Positions 49,901-58,420 of a stretch of DNA of 64,000 nucleotides are shown in pieces. Position numbers and translations under genes: made by a program. The first letter of the stretch is position 1. Every line of letters starts with the position of its first letter. A model generated the notes under the pieces. That model did no database searches and was not told the DNA's origin. It saw nothing but the letters and a program-made list of their open reading frames with translations. Source of the stretch: Craspedostauros australis (taxonomy: Eukaryota; Bacillariophyta; Bacillariophyceae; Mastogloiales; Achnanthaceae); NCBI GenBank assembly GCA_026770025.1, contig JAMXDE010000003.1:2666001-2730000 (forward strand), written 5' to 3'.

Positions 49901-52900
49901 GCTGGGACTTCGCAACGAGTTGGCTGGAGACGTGGCTGCCTTGACGGGCTTGAGGTTAGATCGGAAGTCGGCGACCTTGTTGGATGAAGTAATCGAAGAA
50001 GGCGTGCTGGCGTCGTTCTTTGGCGTCACAGCCTTCTGCTTGTTCGCCGCAATTCTTCGCTTGATCAGGGATGCAACATCACGCTTGGGAGGCGACTGCG
50101 TCTTCTGCTGCGATTCTTGTTTCTCCTTTTCTTCTCTCTCGCGTCGGAGTTCCAGCTCGCGTCGCTCACGGTACGTCATCTTTTTGGGTGGGGCTGTCTG
50201 GATGACCGTGGCAGTCTCCAGCTCGTTGTCATCATCTTGCTCCATCTCGTCAGCAGTTGGGTGGTGCGGCGAATTATGCTGATGAAGCTGATTTTGCTCG
50301 GGCTGTTGCATGTACGCCTGCTCCAAGCTTTGCCTTCCTCCATGATAATCGCGGTCATCGAGATGCGAAGGCATTGGAGGTGGGCCTTGGTTGCTGTGGC
50401 TGTGGCTTGGGCTGGGCCCAGATGGCACCTGCGTTTTGCGCAACGTCACACCAGAAGCGAATTGCGGCGATGCTGGTGGGTGGCCAGGTATCTGCCGTGG
50501 ACTGCTGGATGGAACCGAGGTCGAAGAAAATGTTTGGCTCTGTTGCTGCCGTGGACTGCTGAATTGAGAAACACGGCTTCCAACTCCGTTGCTCGTGTCG
50601 TGCGGGTGTCGCTGCATTGTTGCCATTGGCGATTTAACATCTTGCGAATCTTTGGACTGCGCCGGGCGAAGTCGTTCTCGAAAGCTAGCGAATGAGTTCC
50701 TTTGACCAGTACACTCCGCCAACCGATCTTGCCTCGCGGCTGCTGCCACGTCGGGCTTGACCGTGCGCAGCGCACTGCGTGGCGAAGCTGCGTGCGAAAC
50801 ATTTTGACCGTACCCTGTTGGCTGGACCCTGGAAGCGCTGTAACTGTTCGCAGACTGCGTTTTCGTCGTCGTGGTCGTTGCTGTGGGCGAGGCCTTGGAA
50901 GGATAATAATTCTGTTGCTGCATCAATGACTGCGTTTGGTAGGGAATGACAGCCGGCTTGTTTTTCCGCACAGGTGAAGGCGATGGACTCCTTGGGACAT
51001 GGGCTGATGGTTGGGCCGTCGTTGCTTTGCTCTCCCATTTCCTCCACTTGGCCTTTAGATCAGTTGTTTCCGTGACACCTCCATCCTCCTTCTTCTCTTC
51101 CTGGCTCGATCTGCTGGAACGTCTGGACTCCTCATGTTCCTGATCGGTGAGGGTGCGCGAAAGTGGACTTGACAAGCTATGCAGCGACGCTCTCGGAGTG
51201 CCCACATCAGATTTGGAGCTTGCAATTTGCGAACGTACGGTGACTCTTTCATGATTTGCAGCAATTGCGGAGAAGTCAGCGAAGTCCGATTGCGCGCCGC
51301 CAATGCTGGAACCAACCTCGGATTGCTCGTTGTCGAATTCAGCACCATCCGATGGTCGTTCCACAGATCCAGATGCGATTTCGTTCGTCTCATGGAATCT
51401 GGCTTCAAACTGGTGCTCGTCTTGTGGTTGCTCCATGAATGATTGCGGTTGTTGTTGCTCCTGAAAGGCGAAATCATCCTGCGATCTCTTCGCACGCAGG
51501 TATCCGGCCGCCAGATCCTGGGCATTGCTCAACCTGCTTTGCGATGCTTGTGAGAATTCATCCGTGAACTCGCTCTGCAGCTGGCTGTGATCATCGCCAT
51601 CGCTGTCGTTGTGGAATGGTTCTGGTGGCAGCCGAACATCCGCGTGAAACCGAACCGATCTGCCTCGTGTGCTGTTGTCATTGACGGTGGTGCTCTTCGT
51701 GCCCACGTCTGATTTCGAGCTGGCAAACTTTTGAGTTGTGCTCGATTGCGGATGCGTGAAGGGTCGAAATGACGGTGCTGCGAAATCGGACTTGGTGCCG
51801 ATATCCGAATTGGTGCCATGGTCCGAGGTCATGTCATTATCCTCAGGGCTGGAGCTGTCCGAGTTGTATCGCCACGGATCCTCCTTCCACGGGTTGATGG
51901 GATCATCAAAGGCAGGTGGAGCAATGGTCTCGGCACGGTCCGGGGCAAACAGCTTGGTACCACGCCCAATGTCACCATCGTTAAAGGCCGCTTCCGAAGA
52001 GGAGGGAGTATTCCTGATCTTTCGCATACTTCCCATGGACCGTTGGCTCGAAGCCTTCTCCCACCGTGGTGGTGTGCGATGTCCCTTGGAGTACTGCGGC
52101 ATGGTTGCCGGTGACGACGCCGGTATGGGTGCACCTTGGTTGTTGCGGCTGACATCGGAGGCGCTCCTCTGCCTGTATCCAGACTGCTGGCTGAAGAGCG
52201 AGTTGTTCTCGTCATGGTTCAGCGGCGTGCTTGGCAGTGTCTGCTTGGCAATTTTGAAGCCGTCAACGAAGCCATCCTGTTCTTCCGGCGGTGTGGGCGT
52301 GCCTTGCCGGCTGCTAGCGGGTGAATCCCATCCTTGGACGACAAACTCATCCGCGGGACTCTCGCTCCTTGGCCGCGGCGGGGTTGGCGAAGGCGCGGTG
52401 ATGGACTGCCTGTCGAAGAAGGTGGAGAATTCGGTCTCTTGGTTTGCGAGCGATTCCATGGCCTCATCGACCTCCCGTTCGATCTCGCCTTGGTCCAACC
52501 CGAAGGCGTCGAAGGTGAAACCAGCACCTGCTGCATTGGAGTCAAACAAATTGGCACCGTTGCTGTTGCTTGACGATTGCGAGAATGTGGAAGCTCCGGA
52601 GGACATTTTGGATCTGGATAGCGTTGGTGACGTCGCCATGAATTGGTTGAGGGAGGGTCCTTTCCTGCTGGCCTGGGATGGAGTCGATGTCGGCACCGGT
52701 GGCGGTGCACCTGCATAACGCCTCCCTGGCGAATCCGGCGGCGGCGCACCAGCCATCGGCGATGCGTTGGTGAAGGATGAAGTGTGCGAGTTATCTGAGC
52801 AAACGCTGGAGCTGCCGCTGAAGGTGGAGGATGTGTGGCGCATGTTGGCTCTCATTCGTCTGCGCGCCGCGGCTCCTCCTGCAGCTGTGGCGCTGGAAGA

Positions 52901-54046
52901 GGAGGGTTGTGATGGTGGTGGTGCGCTGCTCTGCGAATGGTCGGAGGATGATATCGTCTGCCTGACGAAGCTGGCTTGCATGGTCGAGTTGGAAGGCAAT
53001 GTGGGCATGCTGATGACAGATCTTTCGGCACCCGCAGAAGCCCCTGGCCAGCCGGTTGCCGACATGGACTCTATGGTCGTCTGCGCGTATGAAGCTGATG
53101 GCTTGACGGATGGGAAGCTGGAGGGTGATTTCCTCTGCTGCCTCTCCACAAACTTGTCCAGCCTGTGCGATTTCTGCTTCGGCCTTCGTCCATTGGCTGA
53201 CACGACGAAAGGATCATCCTTGAAGGCTCGTTCCGACATGACATCCGAGTTGTACGACTGCTTGCCTCCGGACGCAGGTCTGGTCGACTGGCCGCGCGAA
53301 GCAATCCCCCTTGTGGATGCGGATGAAGGCGCTGATGTGGTGCCCCATCCCAACCCCAACGCAGCATTGGTACTGCCGCCACTCCTCTGCGCGTTGGTCC
53401 GCTGTTGGTCGTAGCCGTTGCTGCTCGTGGTGTGTCCAAAGCTCTGTCCAATATCACTGCCGAAATCCTGGCTATCCATCGCACCCAGCATGGAACTGCT
53501 GATGGCTCGTTGCGTCGTTGCTGCAGCCATGCTGCTGTTGTTGCTGTTGTTGTTGAAGGGATCGAAGTCGCTTGGGCCATGGAGATGCGTCGTGGCGATG
53601 GACCTGCTCGTCGCAGAAGTGGGAGTCTGAACAGAGTACTCATCGGTGGACACTGCTCTGGCGATCTCCCTGGTGTGCTCCCTCGCTTTCGACCTGGTGA
53701 TGCTGTCTCTCTTCTCGCTCCCCCCGTACTTCATGAAGGAGAAATTCCTGCGCCGGGAGCTGGTTGTGCTCACATCATCATCTGCCTGAGGCGTCGTCGA
53801 TCGTCTGCTGCTGCTGCTACTGCTCTTGGTGTAGCTGCTCGCGTAGTTGCTATTGCTATTGCTGCTGCTACTGCTGCCGGTGTATGAACTGCTGTTGTAT
53901 GTACTGCTGTTGTAGGAGCTGCTGTGGCCATTGCTGCTGGTGTTCCCTCGGTTCTTCCCCCTTCGATTCTGAGACGAGGACCTCGATCTTGATGAGCGTC
54001 CCTCGCGTCTGCTGTTGGGGGACGAGAACAGAGATCGCAAGGCCAT
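46907..54046 (-). CDS. Formin with FH2 domain and two CCDC53-like motifs (2379 aa)
   Basis: Formins nucleate and processively elongate unbranched actin filaments. The FH2 domain covers about residues 1712-2135: 'RRTRLHWQSVEKI' (lasso/linker start with the conserved Trp), 'KRANNGGIILARLKM' (the actin-binding I-x-x-x-R region), 'KFMVSMMTVKHARRKVRALL', 'LLGVVLQVGNRMNLAG' (the G-N-x-x-N core) and 'GAFTLDSLSKLNEAKALDKK'. Just before it are two tandem motifs at about 1600-1685: 'YARYFKMLKVGLPMEQVKHA' and 'YAKYFKMLKIGISIDQVKHL', each followed by a G/K-D-P-x-V-M-D-x-D-H-N tail. They resemble the CCDC53 (WASHC3) motif. There is no long polyproline FH1. Residues 1-1590 are Ser/Gln-rich and disordered with no GBD, PTEN or PH domain visible. 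The Gln/Pro/Ala tail after FH2 ends with a basic RRLDARRRMSQSN. One uninterrupted 7.1-kb exon. Confidence 0.92.
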   Translation of the reverse strand: MALRSLFSSPNSRREGRSSRSRSSSQNRRGKNRGNTSSNGHSSSYNSSTYNSSSYTGSSSSSNSNSNYASSYTKSSSSSSRRSTTPQADDDVSTTSSRRRNFSFMKYGGSEKRDSITRSKAREHTREIARAVSTDEYSVQTPTSATSRSIATTHLHGPSDFDPFNNNSNNSSMAAATTQRAISSSMLGAMDSQDFGSDIGQSFGHTTSSNGYDQQRTNAQRSGGSTNAALGLGWGTTSAPSSASTRGIASRGQSTRPASGGKQSYNSDVMSERAFKDDPFVVSANGRRPKQKSHRLDKFVERQQRKSPSSFPSVKPSASYAQTTIESMSATGWPGASAGAERSVISMPTLPSNSTMQASFVRQTISSSDHSQSSAPPPSQPSSSSATAAGGAAARRRMRANMRHTSSTFSGSSSVCSDNSHTSSFTNASPMAGAPPPDSPGRRYAGAPPPVPTSTPSQASRKGPSLNQFMATSPTLSRSKMSSGASTFSQSSSNSNGANLFDSNAAGAGFTFDAFGLDQGEIEREVDEAMESLANQETEFSTFFDRQSITAPSPTPPRPRSESPADEFVVQGWDSPASSRQGTPTPPEEQDGFVDGFKIAKQTLPSTPLNHDENNSLFSQQSGYRQRSASDVSRNNQGAPIPASSPATMPQYSKGHRTPPRWEKASSQRSMGSMRKIRNTPSSSEAAFNDGDIGRGTKLFAPDRAETIAPPAFDDPINPWKEDPWRYNSDSSSPEDNDMTSDHGTNSDIGTKSDFAAPSFRPFTHPQSSTTQKFASSKSDVGTKSTTVNDNSTRGRSVRFHADVRLPPEPFHNDSDGDDHSQLQSEFTDEFSQASQSRLSNAQDLAAGYLRAKRSQDDFAFQEQQQPQSFMEQPQDEHQFEARFHETNEIASGSVERPSDGAEFDNEQSEVGSSIGGAQSDFADFSAIAANHERVTVRSQIASSKSDVGTPRASLHSLSSPLSRTLTDQEHEESRRSSRSSQEEKKEDGGVTETTDLKAKWRKWESKATTAQPSAHVPRSPSPSPVRKNKPAVIPYQTQSLMQQQNYYPSKASPTATTTTTKTQSANSYSASRVQPTGYGQNVSHAASPRSALRTVKPDVAAAARQDRLAECTGQRNSFASFRERLRPAQSKDSQDVKSPMATMQRHPHDTSNGVGSRVSQFSSPRQQQSQTFSSTSVPSSSPRQIPGHPPASPQFASGVTLRKTQVPSGPSPSHSHSNQGPPPMPSHLDDRDYHGGRQSLEQAYMQQPEQNQLHQHNSPHHPTADEMEQDDDNELETATVIQTAPPKKMTYRERRELELRREREEKEKQESQQKTQSPPKRDVASLIKRRIAANKQKAVTPKNDASTPSSITSSNKVADFRSNLKPVKAATSPANSLRSPSEATMVQHRSSPHTPMHTEREVDHNSQAQMNLQNVTVRSQASAMPQSTRSQETARTSQRAAQDQPQHFSFREATSPKTAAPQAPPTTVEIKHPKPNENRFQKFVDAKKTEAADGGSVRSQETPATVETSQEPSETNEEPADEPSDVQAMLSNFLGAKLGKRPMMPPTQKKEEDAAATLSQFRSADKAASSTIEEPQEEAQAEETPSSEPSPPYSGPGVALKDDPKYARYFKMLKVGLPMEQVKHAIKKAGWDPSVMDRDHNKPLPLPLKADPEYAKYFKMLKIGISIDQVKHLMKREGKDPDVMDQDHNLPAATAETRTKQQQKKKKPTHRRTRLHWQSVEKIQSNSMWEAIHKDPKLAEIDIDQDEFDQLFKADLTPVISPKNLGANQKRGAGVRVIDSKRANNGGIILARLKMNHDEMADAVDKVDDTLLSSEQIENIIEYLPTKEERRALEKYMLEGDYDAAEKFDSLCECEKFMVSMMTVKHARRKVRALLFKLQMMEFVELISKDTIVVEQACDEVKTSTRLRRLLGVVLQVGNRMNLAGTEGKQKAGAFTLDSLSKLNEAKALDKKTTVLQYVVLLVRRKDPELLEFSQDIPTVLKADKIYWDQCINDLDDVESQFENIRRISLHLAREKASQQGGAAARIGDDDDDASLGSVKMSGQEECQELKMTQVGLFTLAAMAKVNAVRQKIEATTAKFKSVLEYFGHNDRNAQPHDIFEIIGKFSREFQKELEVVVRNEKKKEREERKNARLQQQQQPQQPQHASQPRGRPPAGRERPPTASLRLSSMQPSMSKVVSDIRHATAKAAPPKLQPKPQGPPAMVDQALLQRQIASRVQNQVRPSPQNPPSLAAAAAAAAAATLGGRSAKSTASTAMSTSTATTASTTASNSTSASTSTTPKSALVRQRARLQRQQQEMQASMRASPISVGSNDTAATLVSTKSAEPAAQAPTQVARPPSPKSKSEHVRSSRRLSPRSMARHRRRLDARRRMSQSNNAK

Positions 54047-54262
54047 GGTTGCTGCTGCTGCTGATGCTGCTTCTGTGGATCAGCGTGAATCCAAACAATG
54101 GTGCTTGCAATTGCGCGCAAGCGACCAGCAACAGAATCGCAGCCACCGCTGAGCCCTCCACTCAATGCGATGCCGAAATCGATGCTTGGTGACACTGAGT
54201 TGTCAATCGGAGATCGATTGGTACTCGTATCGTTCTGCGCTTGCTGACTTGCGCCCTTCTTC

Positions 54263-54320
54263 GTTGTCTGTTATCTGTTGTCTGTTGCCTGTTGTTGTCT
54301 GTTGTCTGTTGTCTGTTGCC
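54263..54320. repeat. GTCTGTT heptamer array upstream of the formin gene
   Basis: About eight GTCTGTT-like units (with ATCTGTT and CCTGTT variants), starting 217 nt upstream of the formin ATG at 54046. Confidence 0.85.
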
Positions 54321-54455
54321 CTGTCGTGTGGACGCAAGTCTCCGGAGCGTTGTTGGGTGTCTCTGATGGAGACTCCGGGTGTGCACCTTGATTCTCTGCG
54401 ACTACTCTCTGCTGTCCTTGTCTTTGTTGCTTGACACTCTGCAATGCACTGCCCT

Positions 54456-54482
54456 TGACATTGACGTTGACGTTGACGTTGG
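54456..54482. repeat. GACGTT hexamer array
   Basis: TTGACATTGACGTTGACG continuing as two more TGACGTT units. TGACGT is also the core of bZIP (CRE-like) sites, so the array could be regulatory. It is 410 nt upstream of the formin ATG. Function is inferred. Confidence 0.7.
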
Positions 54483-56141
54483 TCTCTTGACCATCACCTC
54501 CGTCTCCGTCTCTCTTCACCTGCTGGGCCCTTTGCTTCCTTTGCTTGGTTTGCTCCGTTGTTGTCTTGTCTTGCTTCTTGCTTCTTGCGTCTCGTGTGTT
54601 GTTCTTGCTCTGTCTTCTTGTTCCTCCGCACGCGCATTCGTGCTCAGCATTCGTGCCGTACAAATACTCCATCCGCATCTTCGTTCGCGCGTTCGACTCA
54701 CTCATTGCGTAGTCCGCGTATCCACACGATGTCGTGACACGCCACAAACTACGAGTGTTCCGCCACTGTGCTTGCAAACACTCGTTGCGTTGCGCGCTGT
54801 TTTTCGTCGTTGGATGTTTCGCGCATCCACGTGCCCTTTCTTCGGTCCGAAAGAACTCCGAATAACGGCTCCCACAGCAAAGTTGGCATGCGACGTTGGC
54901 ACAACGGATTTCTTGCATGTCGCACACGTCGCCATCAACGGAGAGGTACAAAGCGTTCGGCGCATCATACTACCGTTGTGAACCAGTTCTTGGTCGTGCC
55001 ATGGGAGTCGTTGCTTTTTCGGGAACTCGATGTTTAACCGTCGTCATATCGTCACATACCAACTCATCCGCTAAATGGTTCGCACATCATTTCAAATTCG
55101 TAATCTCCAACAGCAAAATATTTCTCTGCCATCAAGCACGATGCCAACCACATGATGCAACTCCCAAGCGCATCATACCCTGTTCTGCAGACGCAATCAG
55201 ACACACACATCGCATCATGTGAACCTTTATCAATCCTTGCACTCTGCGATTTTGTGGCACGGATCAACACATCCTATTACGAGTCTGTCACGGCAACGAC
55301 CCCAATCTAGTCGTACCTTAAACTCCATCCTATGTGGACCTCTCATGAGTGCCGAGGGGAACAATCCTGTAGAGTAGAGTATGTCCTATTCTATGATCTG
55401 CTCTGCTCGACCGTTCTCTGCTCTGGCTGAATGTGAGAGACTCTTTCGGCGCACTCGCAATCGTATTGCATCCAAAAGCTTCCCACCACACACAGCTTCT
55501 GTTCATTGTCACATGACTTGTCATGCTTGTGTGTACCAGAATGGCATGTCGGTTCTGGCCAGAGTACTTCCTTCTCCTGAAGCACACGCATGTGAATGGG
55601 GCTATCCATGTGGTGGATGGAAAGTTGTACACACGAAGTAGAGCGAAGAAGCATCACCCAACCACCCAACCAACCACCCAACTAGCTACGATCGTCCTTG
55701 GCATCCACAATTCCAATCGCAAACCAATGGGATGGCCAACTATTCCTATTTTCCGTACCGAAGCGCGCCAAAAACATTGAGTCACGATCATGACTGCCAA
55801 CGATGCCAGGATCGTATCTTTGTTGATTTTGGGGGCGCCAAGGTCGAATCAGAAATTGCGAAGGCAACATGAGGCTGTTTCTATGTGTGTCCGCAACACT
55901 CTGCCAAACTCAAACCCGCAAACACATCCAGATGGGCAGACAACGCAGAGTATGATAGGTGCATCATTCATGGTCCCACTCACGTTTTGCTTCTCAGTAC
56001 CATGAGTCCTCTCTCGTTGGTGGCAGGATGAGTCATCAGATGGAATGAACAAGCAACTTCTCTCCGCTCTTCGCTCTCCACTTGTCACTTGTCACAAAAA
56101 CGAAAGCCCATCAATTTTCGAGATCCAACTGCCCCATCGTG

Positions 56142-58145
56142 ATGGTCCAGCTACCACCACCCACAAATCCCACGCCTCTCAAGCCGACTCCTGCAGTGAT
56201 TGACGCTACGATCCCCCTGTCGGATGATGACTCCAGCGAGGTGCTGCTCACGGTGGATGACAATGCCAACGCGGACAGCGGAGCCTTCGCCGCTTGGCTC
56301 AAAGGGCTCGTCTTCCCAGAATCAGGCACTGCGCAGGTTGGTCGGCATGCATCGCTTGGGAAGGACGGCGACAAGGATAATGGCGACGATAGTGCCAACG
56401 GCGATGTCGTGATTGTTGCAAAAGAGATGCAAACCACCGCCATAGAAGATAGTCTCATACCATGGCAGCAACAGCGGCAGGCGCAGTCGCAGTCTGTGGA
56501 GTTTCGACAGGACACGTCTGCTGCCTGCACCACCATGTGCAAGTTCTTTCCTGCACCTAACCCATTCAACTACATTGGCGATGACAAGGCATCCATGTTT
56601 GCCAACCTTGGAGTGGATCCAGCGAAGGCGAAGCGCCAAAACTCAGATCGCCAACCACACCGCATCACCGGATCGACGAATGCTGCAGATGTGATCAACC
56701 GACAGCTCCAGCAGCTCTCCATCTCGGAGCAGGATCAGGTATTCCAGGACATTCACGGCACAGGCAGGATTGCGGAAGAAACCGACAGCTTCATGATCGC
56801 CAAGCTCGACGACCTCGATCTCGGGCTGTCCCTCATTCCATCCAAGCCCGCCTACGACGAAGCCCAGATACAGAGTCCGGGCTTCCCCTCCGACATGAGG
56901 CTGCGAAAGCAGTTCCTGCGTGCCGATCATTACAACCCGCAGAGAGCAGCTAATCGCCTCGTGCGCTGGTTTGATATCAAGAAAGAACTGTTCGGTGCGA
57001 GCTCCCTCGGCCGTCATCTCACCATCGACGATCTTTGTCCGGATGCTTTGCAGGCCCTTCGCTGCGGTCACATCCAGATCCTCCCAGCTCGCGACAACGC
57101 AGGTCGCGCCGTGATGTCCAAAATCAACATGCACAAGATCCTGCATCTGCCAGCCAAGGCCCTGTTGCAAATGATGTTCTACATCATAATGCGCATTGCC
57201 GAGGATGAAGACACGCAAAAGTCGGGCATCGTCCTCATCTACGAGGCAAGAGGCTGGAGGATGGACCTCAGCGCCAACGAACGTGAGTTTCTTTGGAAGG
57301 CATCATTGATGACGCTCACACTGCCAATCAAGATCCAGTGTGTGCACTTCGTCTCCGACAGAGATTGGGCCGTCCAGCGATTCGCCAACCTCCTGCAGCT
57401 CGGGCTGACAAGGTCGGTCCGCTTCCGCTTCCGCGCTCATTTTGGCACCCACTGCGAGTGCAAGTACGCGTTGATGGGGTACGGCATTCCCATTTCGTCG
57501 CTTCCATTGCAAGATGATGGCAAAACGCTGGACACGCAGCACCACAACCTTTGGTTGGATCGGCAGTTTCAGATCGAGGCTGCCTACGCCAATAGCCCAA
57601 CGCCAATTGCGCCATCGCCGGCTCGACCGAGCAAGCCATCTGGTATCGCCGTTCCCAAAGACGAACAGTGCACCAAGAACGACGACGATGGCAAGCCAGC
57701 CAAGGACCCAAGCGATGGATCAACGCATTCATCTCCGACAGGTTTGGGTGGAATGCCCCAAACGGTGGATCTGCCTGGAAGATACGATGTACTTCTGGGC
57801 AGAGGACGGCCTTTTCAGGAGCATCCCGGTAACAGGCACCTGCGGGACCTCATCGCGGAATGCCTTGACCATTACAACGCGGCGAGGAAGAGCGATAAAA
57901 CCGCCATCGCCGAGCAAATCGCCAACTCGATTCACGAGAAGGGTGGGAAGTTCCTGAAAAAGGATCCGGATGGACCTTGGGTTCAGGTCTCCTTCATGGA
58001 GACGAGGGAAAAGATCGCACACGCCTTCCGCAAGAAGCGTGAGCTAGACAAGGCCAAGCTCAAGCAATCGGATGCGGCAGCATCAGCTGGAACGGGCAAG
58101 AAGAGAAAGGCTTCCACTCGATCGACTTCCAAGGCAAAGAAATGA
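56142..58145 (+). CDS. CRAL-TRIO-like plus DUF6824 protein (667 aa)
   Basis: Intronless. The first ATG in frame is 56142; the frame opens upstream only from a TTG at 56082. Residues about 250-490 resemble the lipid-binding CRAL-TRIO (Sec14) region in diatom proteins: 'RLVRWFDIKKELFGA', 'GHIQILPARDNAGRAVM', 'LLQMMFYIIMRIAEDEDTQK', 'GIVLIYEARGW', 'LPIKIQCVHFVSDRDW' and 'FGTHCECKYALMGYGIPISS'. Residues about 545-640 are a DUF6824 domain: 'YDVLLGRGRPFQEHPGNRHL', 'KGGKFLKKDPDGPWVQVSFM' and 'REKIAHAFRKKREL'. The C-terminus is Lys-rich and NLS-like. A phospholipid-linked regulator is a reasonable guess; DUF6824 has no established function that I know. It converges on the second DUF6824 gene, with 275 bp between stops. 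Confidence 0.8.
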   Translation: MVQLPPPTNPTPLKPTPAVIDATIPLSDDDSSEVLLTVDDNANADSGAFAAWLKGLVFPESGTAQVGRHASLGKDGDKDNGDDSANGDVVIVAKEMQTTAIEDSLIPWQQQRQAQSQSVEFRQDTSAACTTMCKFFPAPNPFNYIGDDKASMFANLGVDPAKAKRQNSDRQPHRITGSTNAADVINRQLQQLSISEQDQVFQDIHGTGRIAEETDSFMIAKLDDLDLGLSLIPSKPAYDEAQIQSPGFPSDMRLRKQFLRADHYNPQRAANRLVRWFDIKKELFGASSLGRHLTIDDLCPDALQALRCGHIQILPARDNAGRAVMSKINMHKILHLPAKALLQMMFYIIMRIAEDEDTQKSGIVLIYEARGWRMDLSANEREFLWKASLMTLTLPIKIQCVHFVSDRDWAVQRFANLLQLGLTRSVRFRFRAHFGTHCECKYALMGYGIPISSLPLQDDGKTLDTQHHNLWLDRQFQIEAAYANSPTPIAPSPARPSKPSGIAVPKDEQCTKNDDDGKPAKDPSDGSTHSSPTGLGGMPQTVDLPGRYDVLLGRGRPFQEHPGNRHLRDLIAECLDHYNAARKSDKTAIAEQIANSIHEKGGKFLKKDPDGPWVQVSFMETREKIAHAFRKKRELDKAKLKQSDAAASAGTGKKRKASTRSTSKAKK

Positions 58146-58420
58146 AATGAAATTGAACCGAATGGGCTGAACTGAAATGGATGCATGGGAAAGGAAGGGA
58201 TCCATGGCATGACATTGCGTCATCATCGCTTTGGTTTAGACTGGGAAAGCGCCACCAGTGCGACAGACAAAGATGGAGAAACACATAAGATGACGAACAG
58301 CGATGAAGTTCTCAGCTTCGCCGCAACAACTGTCACGAATAGTGCAACTCAACATTCCAGATGCTTACTTGCTATACGAGCTTGATAGAATTACTTCAAG
58401 AATGTCAACTGCAAAGGATT

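Larger units (their letters stand above)
54047..56141. other. Long divergent intergenic region between formin and DUF6824 genes
   Basis: About 2.1 kb with no recognised gene. It holds a GTCTGTT heptamer array (54263-54320) and a GACGTT array (54456-54482) on the formin side, then DNA with no clear pattern. Promoters of both flanking genes must lie here. Confidence 0.5.
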